From assembly GCA_958510825.1 (NCBI GenBank), contig OY294046.1:12068847-12132846 (forward strand): a DNA stretch of 64,000 nt, in the 5' to 3' direction. This DNA is from Brachypterus glaber. Its lineage: Eukaryota; Arthropoda; Insecta; Coleoptera; Kateretidae. The position numbers and the translations under genes are program-made. Positions within the stretch are counted from its first letter, which is position 1; each line of letters opens with the position of its first letter. The notes beneath the pieces are model-generated. The model had not been told where the DNA came from. It ran no database searches and worked only from the letters and a program-made list of their open reading frames with translations. Positions 55,701 through 59,751 of this stretch are shown here, one piece after another.

Positions 55701-58235
55701 ACTTAAGTACATGTATCTTTAAATTTCTTTTCTATTCCAGAATATAAAATCTTTTTAAAACTAAATGTGCATTTGAAAATATTTAAGAAATCGGGCTAAA
55801 ATGTTTTAAATCTTTAACAATTGCTGAGTTATGTATTAAAAAAATGAAATATATGTTGCTTACGTTACAAGGGAATTCGTTGCTTATGTTACATTAAAAG
55901 TCCCTATATTTTTTTGCATTATGACAATTTATTGCAGTACCGGGAGTGTACTTCGACTGGCACACTTTCAGTTTTTGTCCCAGGTATTGCTTTCCCATTT
56001 TAATGTTTTCAAAAATTTGTAATAGTCTTGTATTCGTGCAAAAATTTAAAAAATTTGTTTTGCGTACTTTTTCGTTTTATGTCGATATAAATCAATTTCG
56101 AGCAAAAAAAAATATGTCGGTCGGTCGCTTTATTTTTCTCGGTCGTTCTGCCCGTGAAGTCTTGTAGACACTATAACTTATGAACGCCTTAAGCTAGCTA
56201 ATAATCTGTATTTTATTTAAAGCCAGTTATGTCACGATTTTGCTGGAATAACCCCATGGTCACGTTCTGTCTTCTATTGCTAGTCTGATGGTAGCTCCAT
56301 AAGATACATAAATAGAACTGCGGCAGTTTTCCTGTACCTTGATACCTATATCTAGTGTCCCTAGTATAAGCAGGCAAAAGTATCAGTTTTTTTTACAATT
56401 TATGTTATCAAAATTATTAAAAAGGAAATAAAACCGTTTTTTTTATAATTTGTGTTACATACGATAATTTAAACCGACTATCTAAAATTTTAGGTATTGG
56501 TGGTTAAAAATCAATAGTTTTGCCGAAAAGAAAAATTGGGAGGAACTGGATAAAATGTCCAAAGTAAAAAAATCGCCCATTGGTTTTGCACCTTTTGTGG
56601 ACGCTTGTCTGACTCATGACAATAGGCAATTAGCTATATCCCTACTTCCAAGAGTTAGTGATGAAATTAAAGTAAAATATCACATCAAAGCAGAGTAAGT
56701 ATTGTTTAATTATTTGATTGTTATTGCTAAATTCCGCAAAAAAAATGTCTGTCGGTCTGTCTGTGTGTTCAGGAAGATTTGTGACACGATAACTCGAAAA
56801 CGCTGAGTTAAGACTATATATTTGGACCATAGGCTTCTTACAAAAAATTATCACCTAAATTTTTTTTGTAAAAATCGGGGGTAACCCTTAGTGGGTATTA
56901 ATTTTTTTGTGATAGCTCGCTTGACATTGGTTGTATAACAAAAAATATTGTTTTAAGCAGTATTTCCTTAACTCTCTATTGCATAGTGGCGCCATCTTGT
57001 TAATGTGGTTTCATTTTCATAAAAATATATAAACTCATTTTCATTTTTTACGTCTTTTTTTAACCTTTTTGTACACATAGATCCCACTAGGAAACACAAA
57101 AAAAATCGTCTTTTTAAATATATTTAGTGAAAATTATTGTTTTCCTTTATTTCCTTAACCATTTGAAGATATAAGGGGCTGTCCATATATTACGTAACGC
57201 AATTTTTCAAAAAAGTTGACCCCCCCTCCCCCCTGTGTAACAAACTGTCACATTTACCAACACCCCTCCCCCCCTGTGTAACGCGTAACAATATAAAAAA
57301 TTTGTTTCGCAATAAATTTAACTGTATTCTCACTATTGATTCGTTTTTCTCGACAAAAAAAACATGAACCTAAAATATAACATAACCTTAAAAAAAAATA
57401 CACGAAAAAATCACTCAAACTTTAAAAAAATATTCATAATCAATATCACACAGGGAAAAAATATTAGGTACCTCTTTTTACACTGAGTGTCACATATAAC
57501 ACGTATATTGTTTATGCACAGGTACACAAATAGTACACACATTGGTGTTCTGTTCTGCGAAAATGTATCATCGCCGATGATTCATCGGCAAGATCACGCA
57601 AGAACAGGGCCGTAGGATTTTTTTTTTAATATCAATGTCAACAGTTTTTTTACTGATTAAAATATTATTTAAATATGCATAGTTTCGTCAACTTTTGTGT
57701 GAAAAAGGGAATTATGGGCCACTAAATAGTAATTTATGTTAAAAATACATCTGCCAAGCTTAGAAAATAAACAATTAATTTACTAAATTCCGTTACGTAA
57801 AGTTTACCTACACCCCCCCCCCCCCCCCCTCCCCCCTGTCACAAACTGTAACAATTGCTATGACCCCCCCCCCCTAGGCTAGGGACACTAGATCTAGGTC
57901 TTAAGTTAGCAAGGCGACAGACAACTGTCTGTCTGTCGCCTTGCTAACTTAAGACCTAGATCTAGTGTCCCTACCCTAGGCGCGTTACGTAATATATGGA
58001 CAACCCCTAATCATGGTGACTTTTTTACGTTTTTTTCTAATTCAAGCTATAGAGGGTTAAAAAACTAATAGGTAATATAATTTTTTTTAGATGCTACGAG
58101 CAAGCAGCAGAAATCGCGTTCCAGCAAAGGGACAGACAAAATTTATTATACGTTCAAAGTTTTTGTACGAATTTGCCAATTTTATCCGAAAAAATTAAAA
58201 CCATGTTGATGCAACTTGATTCCAAAAAATATTAA
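28682..58235 (+). CDS. Vps16: Vps16, HOPS/CORVET core subunit, 15 exons, 837 aa
   Basis: Vps16 is a core subunit of the HOPS and CORVET tethering complexes that drive endosome, lysosome and autophagosome fusion. It holds the SM protein Vps33 in the complex. Fifteen exons (28682-28740, 29829-30018, 31214-31487, 31904-32025, 32611-32789, 38717-38969, 40337-40462, 45542-45669, 47995-48139, 50054-50188, 51426-51587, 53391-53540, 54411-54655, 56494-56694, 58091-58235) join in phase at GT-AG sites. They sum to 2514 nt, 837 residues plus stop; animal Vps16 is close to 840. The N-terminal part (about 1-400) is the Vps16_N beta-propeller, with APYGGPIAI at about 36 and [16 protein letters not shown] in exon 5. 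The rest is the Vps16_C helical solenoid. In human VPS16 the Vps33 contact maps to about 642-736, which is exons 13-14 here. A five-codon upstream frame starts at 28618. No frameshift or stop was seen, so the gene looks functional, and it is the Vps16A-type paralogue. Confidence 0.95.
28741..29828 (+). other. Vps16 intron 1
   Basis: It is 1088 bp with a GTATTT donor and TTTTGTAG acceptor. It contains a small hairpin at 29019-29050 (AAGGCATCC..GGGTGCCTT) and a short GC-rich CCCGGGCC-containing patch at about 29665-29700, similar to text at 32870-33060. Confidence 0.75.
29829..30018 (+). CDS. Vps16: Vps16 exon 2
   Basis: Residues 20-83, including the well-conserved [15 protein letters not shown] motif (here [14 protein letters not shown]) and [10 protein letters not shown]. 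It ends at AAG|GTAGTT in phase 0. Confidence 0.95.
30062..30245. repeat. Dispersed repeat in Vps16 intron 2
   Basis: This is the inverted counterpart of 23925-24092: a GTCTGTCTGA run, 'gacacgataactcaaaaacg', then 'ccccaaaaacaaaaaagttat'. A second partial copy of the last segment lies at about 30536-30575. The rest of intron 2 (30019-31213) is A/T-rich, with a segment at about 30855-30915 that recurs inverted at about 59478-59540. Confidence 0.65.
31214..31487 (+). CDS. Vps16: Vps16 exon 3
   Basis: Residues 84-175, beta-propeller blades: [20 protein letters not shown]-like CIQEDGM and the DAKIF strand. The donor is A|GTAAGT in phase 1. The antisense frame at 31273-31545 is a shadow. Confidence 0.95.
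31904..32025 (+). CDS. Vps16: Vps16 exon 4
   Basis: Residues 175-215 ([20 protein letters not shown]). The acceptor is TTTTCAG and the donor ATC|GTAAGT, phase 0. Confidence 0.9.
32196..32525. repeat. CTGTCTGCC minisatellite in Vps16 intron 4
   Basis: A degenerate array of TGTCTGCCTGG-type 8-12-bp words. The cysteine/leucine-rich frame at 32240-32473 is a translation of this array. Confidence 0.85.
32611..32789 (+). CDS. Vps16: Vps16 exon 5
   Basis: Residues 216-275, with the conserved [18 protein letters not shown] and [12 protein letters not shown] strands. The donor TG|GTAAGT splits a tryptophan codon completed by exon 6. Confidence 0.95.
33235..34073 (+). mobile_element. Tc1/mariner-like element, decayed
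   Basis: The termini CAGTTGGATCCGAAAAA and the complement of TTTTTTGTGGGTCCAACTG are inverted repeats, each flanked by TA. Inside, a plus-strand segment at about 33577-33790 translates to a helix-turn-helix-like stretch ([17 protein letters not shown] ... [15 protein letters not shown]) reminiscent of Tc1-family transposase N-termini. The catalytic part is missing. The element lies in Vps16 intron 5. Confidence 0.6.
34279..35418. mobile_element. Foldback element, CAGGGTGTATTTG family, complete copy
   Basis: It is 1140 bp, flanked by TA. Termini CAGGGTGTATTTG and CAAATACACCGTG are inverted. The arms stay complementary almost to the centre (axis about 34850), including 'aagggagctacgcccctttg' and 'aggggtgtgcgaaacg' with C/G homopolymer runs. 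It has no protein coding; the frame at 34914-35174 is arm sequence. It lies in Vps16 intron 5. Confidence 0.85.
36137..36140. repeat. Target-site duplication TACT, left
   Basis: TACT here and again at 38160-38163 flank the nested element. The empty-site version in copies A and D reads '..ttatacttcgataa', with a single TACT, which directly supports the duplication. Confidence 0.85.
36537..37292 (-). pseudogene. Transposase-like C-terminal fragment (left arm copy)
   Basis: This is an open 251-codon frame without stops. Notable segments are [34 protein letters not shown] and [13 protein letters not shown], followed by [16 protein letters not shown]. Such 'SEQ..ES.H..F..W' ends occur in transposase-like proteins repeated in invertebrate genomes. 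I cannot name the family with certainty and no catalytic triad is assigned. The N-terminal half of a transposase is absent, because the frame begins right at the centre of the palindrome, so the protein cannot be complete. Confidence 0.6.
37330..37767 (+). pseudogene. Transposase-like fragment, second inverted copy, frameshifted
   Basis: From the 'aagctcctaaagcatgcc' segment onward it is the reverse-complement partner of 36537-36960. The last 63 codons (from 37576, [10 protein letters not shown] onward) are identical in protein sequence to the left copy. Upstream, a stop and indels near 37480-37500 break the frame. The high identity of the ends suggests recent duplication or gene conversion between the arms. 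Confidence 0.7.
38717..38969 (+). CDS. Vps16: Vps16 exon 6
   Basis: Residues 275-359. [20 protein letters not shown] and YLVPELDG-like [11 protein letters not shown] finish the propeller; LLEASKQFQ begins the linker to the solenoid. The acceptor is TTTTGAG, weaker than others in the gene. The donor is CAG|GTAATT. Confidence 0.9.
39649..39679. repeat. Short hairpin in Vps16 intron 6
   Basis: CATCGGCACTCTTAG faces CACTAGTGCCGATG. A related 'catcggcactattgtacactag' lies at about 39018. Intron 6 (38970-40336) also holds one copy of the dispersed GACAGAC motif at about 39520-39545 and the palindrome at 40039-40279. Confidence 0.55.
40039..40279. mobile_element. Palindromic MITE (AGGGAACGTTCAAGTATT), copy 1
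   Basis: It is a near-perfect 241-bp hairpin: GGGAACGTTCAAGTATTACG and its complement at the ends, ACCCCGGTTCTCGCGTTATT inside, and a GGGGGTGT-type loop. Copy 2 is at 58894-59121. Terminal GGG and flanks of the TTA type are compatible with a PIF/Harbinger-type MITE (inference). Confidence 0.8.
40337..40462 (+). CDS. Vps16: Vps16 exon 7
   Basis: Residues 360-401 ([21 protein letters not shown]..AGxE-like VGYEF), the start of the helical solenoid. The donor is AGG|GTAAGT in phase 0. Confidence 0.9.
40495..41378. mobile_element. CCCTAGTAGAAA-family MITE, copy D (cleanest copy)
   Basis: This 884-bp copy has two different but related ends (CCCTAGTAGAAATTTAACG and the complement of CCCTGGTAGAAAAGTACAT), both rich in TAACGTTAG and ATAACGTTT words. 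The flanks TAATTATA and TAATTATT could be an 8-bp target duplication with one mismatch, but the region is A/T-rich. It lies in Vps16 intron 7. Confidence 0.85.
41439..41550. repeat. Hairpin repeat in Vps16 intron 7
   Basis: GCCCACAATAAAAAATACGAG on the left has its complement in two blocks on the right (CTCGTATTTTTT and ATTTGTGGGC), with a CTCGAG-containing loop. The minus-strand frame at 41702-41932 downstream is unrecognised. Its 3' flank (41675-41705) recurs inverted at about 43255 and 44400. Confidence 0.55.
42063..42769. mobile_element. Foldback element, CAGAGTTATTCAGAAATAAG family
   Basis: It is 707 bp, flanked by TA. The termini CAGAGTTATTCAGAAATAAG and CTTATTTCTGAGTAACTCTG are inverted, and the long arms include AAGTTCCTATAAA and AAGGGAGCT. 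Word order and spacing match the CAGGGTGTATTTG family at 34279, so the two are distant members of one foldback lineage. A further right arm at about 43797-43913 belongs to the tandem duplication. Confidence 0.8.
42654..43797. repeat. Tandem duplication, unit 1 (1144-bp period)
   Basis: This segment recurs with very few substitutions immediately downstream (43798-44936). It includes the right arm of the foldback above, unassigned DNA, a (TTTA)n tract at about 43305-43330 next to ACGGGCTAGCCCC (looking like the inverted 3' end of a non-LTR element), and an A-rich block. The frame at 43417-43674 is low-complexity translation. Confidence 0.9.
43798..44936. repeat. Tandem duplication, unit 2
   Basis: Direct repeat of 42654-43797. 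I see about six base differences over 1.1 kb, for example GCAGTTACCC against GCAGTAACCC. The junction reads CTGGCTAAGTTTGGAC at the end of unit 1 and CTGGCTAAGTTATTTA at the end of unit 2. Confidence 0.9.
44937..45400. repeat. Degenerate tandem repeat in Vps16 intron 7
   Basis: Units of about 50-70 bp contain TTTTATATTTTTAATCCATG, GAAATATGCAA and 'aaaattaaaaa'. About seven diverged units lie just before Vps16 exon 8. Confidence 0.7.
45542..45669 (+). CDS. Vps16: Vps16 exon 8
   Basis: Residues 402-444: the conserved AAxFGKCFxD block ([12 protein letters not shown]), then [21 protein letters not shown]. The donor is CA|GTATCC, a weak match. The choice is fixed by phase and by the alignment across the junction, which continues in exon 9 without a gap. 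Confidence 0.85.
45745..46593. mobile_element. Foldback element with internal TTTCAGAAAGTGTAAATT arrays
   Basis: The ends CTACACCTTTT and AAAAGGTGTAG are inverted. Each arm is a tandem array of about 30-40-bp units, TTTCAGAAAGTGTAAATT on the left and AATTTACACTTTCTGAAA on the right, around a central hairpin at about 46120-46160 (GCAGTTATGTATTA / TAATACATAACTGC). It lies in Vps16 intron 8. Confidence 0.75.
46841..47909. mobile_element. Foldback element with CGTCCCCCCAA termini
   Basis: The left CGTCCCCCCAACTGGAAAT and right TTTCAACTTGGGGGGACG ends are inverted. The arms match over several hundred bases (GATGATAAATTATG, CAAAGGGTCT, TCTTCCGCA, GCATGC words). The 1069-bp element has no reading frame of note and lies in Vps16 intron 8, directly beside the preceding foldback. 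Confidence 0.75.
47995..48139 (+). CDS. Vps16: Vps16 exon 9
   Basis: Residues 444-492: [23 protein letters not shown] and ILLYWAKYK. The acceptor is CCCAG, with a poor pyrimidine tract. Phase and the gap-free match to the animal family (a Q, then eight residues to LLxRL) support it. The donor is AAG|GTAGGT. Confidence 0.9.
48657..48706. repeat. Short hairpin in Vps16 intron 9
   Basis: GTTTCATAACACG faces GGTGTTATGAAAC across a GCGCACTAG loop. It directly precedes the hAT-like element. Confidence 0.55.
48717..48981. mobile_element. hAT-like MITE with 8-bp target duplication
   Basis: The termini CGAGGGGTTTATTTATTG and its complement are exact 18-bp inverted repeats. ACTTTAAT flanks both sides (48709-48716 and 48982-48989), an 8-bp duplication typical of hAT elements. 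The interior is a degenerate tandem array of ACAATCTT/ACAATCATC words. No transposase. Confidence 0.8.
49007..49770 (-). mobile_element. 5'-truncated non-LTR retrotransposon with 14-bp target duplication
   Basis: On the minus strand the sequence translates to an RNase H end (SDSQAALKA, then [15 protein letters not shown]) followed by a cysteine/histidine block ([18 protein letters not shown]) as at the pol C-terminus of I/R1/LOA-like LINEs. Several stops and frame changes are present. The 3' end has a short (ACT)n tail at the 49007 side. CTATTTTAATGTTA is repeated exactly at 48993-49006 and 49771-49784. It lies in Vps16 intron 9. Confidence 0.85.
50054..50188 (+). CDS. Vps16: Vps16 exon 10
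   Basis: Residues 493-537, conserved EEVAR-like [12 protein letters not shown] and [22 protein letters not shown]. It is flanked by CACAG and AAG|GTATAC, phase 0 at both ends. Confidence 0.95.
50284..50835. mobile_element. piggyBac-type MITE (CCCATTAAGGACT ends, TTAA)
   Basis: TTAA followed by CCCATTAAGGACT on the left mirrors AGTCCTTAATGGG followed by TTAA on the right, giving 552 bp. No transposase frame is present. TTAA duplication with CCC-starting ends is the piggyBac signature. It lies in Vps16 intron 10. Confidence 0.8.
51090..51302. repeat. Short degenerate tandem repeat in Vps16 intron 10
   Basis: Repeats of TCAATTTTACCAACTG-like words, about 20-25 bp each, diverged. A C/A homopolymer-rich segment precedes it (about 51030-51070). 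Confidence 0.6.
51426..51587 (+). CDS. Vps16: Vps16 exon 11
   Basis: Residues 538-591: [20 protein letters not shown] and [18 protein letters not shown], a strongly conserved solenoid segment. TTTTTTAG acceptor, AAG|GTAATT donor. Confidence 0.95.
51642..51947. repeat. Long hairpin repeat in Vps16 intron 11
   Basis: The left arm contains ACTGGATTGGTG, GACAAATGACAATCGC and GGTTGTTTACTCA. The right arm carries them inverted (TGAGTAAACAACC, GCGATTGTCATTTTC, ACCAGT). About 300 bp, probably a MITE. Confidence 0.6.
52841..52990. repeat. Hairpin repeat in Vps16 intron 11
   Basis: TACTAGGTTAGGTATCGGTG pairs with CACCGGTACCTAACCTAGTA, and the inner stem with GTAAAATTT words and a GCAACGACT..GTTGC loop. 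A smaller hairpin lies at about 52552-52600 (GCGCAAGT..ACTTGCGC). The rest of the intron shows no gene. Confidence 0.65.
53391..53540 (+). CDS. Vps16: Vps16 exon 12
   Basis: Residues 592-641, [20 protein letters not shown] and the Y/Q-DD segment [16 protein letters not shown] acceptor, AAG|GTAAGT donor. The frame runs on past the donor, but that tail is intron. Confidence 0.95.
53541..54410 (+). other. Vps16 intron 12
   Basis: No gene is seen. A copy of the dispersed motif (GTCTGTCTGTATCC..ATAACTTAAGAACTC) lies at about 53960-54005. The frame at 54023-54271 is unsupported. Confidence 0.6.
54411..54655 (+). CDS. Vps16: Vps16 exon 13
   Basis: Residues 642-723, a helical segment ([29 protein letters not shown], then [17 protein letters not shown]). 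By family knowledge this is within the Vps33-binding part. The donor is AG|GTAAAT, phase 2. Confidence 0.95.
54760..55410 (+). pseudogene. jockey/CR1-like non-LTR retrotransposon, 3' fragment
   Basis: The first part translates to the thumb of a jockey-like reverse transcriptase (YIRPLLEYA, then a stop in place of the usual Trp, then [12 protein letters not shown]). After a frameshift at about 54968 the second part reads [14 protein letters not shown] and NRVFSSWN, the typical pol C-terminus. It ends in a (TAA)n tail at about 55388-55415. It lies in Vps16 intron 13 and is inactive. Confidence 0.75.
55416..56493 (+). other. Rest of Vps16 intron 13
   Basis: Unassigned DNA with a dispersed-motif copy (GTCGGTCGGTCGC..GTAGACACTATAACTTATGAACG) at about 56115-56190. 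It shares an inverted segment with 26990-27080 (complement of 'gcaaaaatttaaaaaatttg' and 'atgtcgatataaatcaattt'). No exon. Confidence 0.5.
56494..56694 (+). CDS. Vps16: Vps16 exon 14
   Basis: Residues 723-790: [20 protein letters not shown], then [18 protein letters not shown], the best conserved part of the C-terminal domain. ATTTTAG acceptor, GA|GTAAGT donor. Confidence 0.95.
57175..58007. mobile_element. PIF/Harbinger-like MITE with TAA duplication
   Basis: The ends GGGGCTGTCCATATATTAC and GTAATATATGGACAACCCC are inverted over about 26 bp including ACGTAACGC. TAA flanks both sides (57172-57174 and 58008-58010), fitting the TWA target of PIF/Harbinger. The 833-bp body has C-rich runs and no transposase. 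Another hairpin is inserted near its right end. It lies in Vps16 intron 14. Confidence 0.8.
57876..57980. repeat. Near-perfect hairpin nested in the Harbinger-like MITE
   Basis: AGGGACACTAGATCTAGGTC starts the left arm; the right arm is its complement, and the stem continues through TTAAGTTAGCAAGGCGACAG to a small GACAACTGTC loop. Arms are about 48 bp with almost no mismatch. Related text occurs at about 54685-54712. Confidence 0.8.
58091..58235 (+). CDS. Vps16: Vps16 exon 15 (terminal)
   Basis: Residues 790-837 ([19 protein letters not shown], then [12 protein letters not shown]) and a TAA stop at 58233-58235. TTTTTTAG acceptor. AATAAA follows at 58400 and 58408. Confidence 0.95.
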
Positions 58236-58399
58236 TTTTTAAGTTTTATATTTTTTCGAGAACTCCTTCTCGAAAATTTCTTGTTCATAAAATTGTACAC
58301 ATTATTTATCAAATATTTTTTATATTATTTTATTATTAATATTTAAAGTCAAAAATATATATACAATGTAAAACAATATATTTATTTTTTATCTCAAAT

Positions 58400-58413
58400 A
58401 ATAAAAAAATAAA
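58400..58413 (+). terminator. Candidate Vps16 polyadenylation signals
   Basis: Two overlapping-range AATAAA hexamers (58400-58405 and 58408-58413) lie about 165 nt after the stop codon. Confidence 0.55.
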
Positions 58414-58893
58414 CAGTGACGAACATATCAGGTTATACCAGGATCCCAATTCACATTTGATGTGATGTTATCAGATCACCGGTGAACGTCAACTCCAGAG
58501 CAGTTTCTTCGGTAGCGTAATTGGTCCATATTGCAAAACATAGGTGAAGCTAGAGCACAGCATATGCAGGTTTGTTAGGGTGGGGAGTATACACACTACA
58601 CAAAGAAAGTGACGATAGCAGTCAAGACACCTCCTAAATAATAATAAGTAACATTACGTAACACTACATCAGTCCCCCTCAGTCCAGATTTCTATCTAGG
58701 CTCAAAACGGTACGCTGATCGGCGTCCAAGTTATCGTATAAAAAAATGTTACATTGTACTTTTTATAAAAAAAAACTCTACAAAAAATATTAAAAAAATG
58801 GGGCGTGTCCGTCAACGTTTTAAGTATGACCCCTTTTAAGAAAGATACAAATTTAATTTTTTTATAATTTAAACCACCCTAAAAAACATCATT

Positions 58894-59121
58894 AGGGAAC
58901 GTTCAAGTATTATGTACCAAAATTCATAAACTTCATACCCCGGTTCTCGCGTTATTATAGATTATAGAGATTTCATATTTTGGTTACCCCCCCTAATAGG
59001 GGGTGTGTTAGGGGGGTAGCCAAAATATGAAATCTCTACAGCCTTGAATAACGCGAGAACCGAGGTATGAAGTGTATGAATTTTGGTACATTTTGCGTTA
59101 CGTAATACTTGAACGTTCCCT
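58894..59121. mobile_element. Palindromic MITE (GGGAACGTTCAAGTATT), copy 2
   Basis: It is nearly identical to 40039-40279 except for a short deletion in the left arm. It is flanked by TTA on both sides. It lies between Vps16 and the small downstream gene. Confidence 0.85.
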
Positions 59122-59174
59122 TACGTATAAAATTATTGAGATTAGAAATGTTTATGGCTCTAAACCCATGAATT

Positions 59175-59412
59175 TTGGTCACAATTCTCACGATTTTTAT
59201 TCGGATTTTTCTCAAGATTTTGTCATAATTGCCACAATTTTTGTTGGGATTTTCCTCACGATTTCTCATGATTTTTTCACAATTCTCACGATTTTTGTTG
59301 GGATTTTCCCCACGATTTCTTACGATTTTGTGACGATTTTTGTCACAATTGTCACGATTTTTGTTGGGATTTTGCTCACGATTTTTATCACGATTTTTTT
59401 GGGATTTTTCTC
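59175..59412. repeat. Minisatellite of CACGATTTTTGTTGGGATTTT units
   Basis: About seven diverged 30-bp units. The frames on both strands (59036-59425) are translations of this array. Confidence 0.8.
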
Positions 59413-59744
59413 ACGTAGACCATAGGCCGTAAGCCATATGCCATGAGTCTAAAATTATACAACGTCCCGATTGAACGGTTTGACAAGCGCCAAATAAAAA
59501 TAATCGCTGTAAAAAAAATCTCTTATAACTCTGGCAGAGAGTTTATAAGAAATAAAACCTTTTATTTCAACACTGCAAATAAGTATTTTATAATATTTTG
59601 CAATTTAAATATTTAGAGTCTAAACAAACAGTTTTGTCATTATTATATTAATTATATCCCTTTAAAAGCACCATAAATCATGATAAGATAATAAGATGTT
59701 GTGCATATTCATGTAATTAATTAAAATTTTAGTTAGTGTTAAAA

Positions 59745-59751
59745 ATGGCAG
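59745..59751 (+). CDS. Small PPxY gene, exon 1
   Basis: ATG GCA G, then GTAAGA. Phase 1. The split codon is completed as glutamate by exon 2. The ATG follows TTAAAA in a plausible context; no transcript evidence. Confidence 0.5.

Noticed and set aside
59036..59425. Frames on both strands across the same interval
   Set aside because: Both read the CACGATTTTTGTTGGGATTTT minisatellite.
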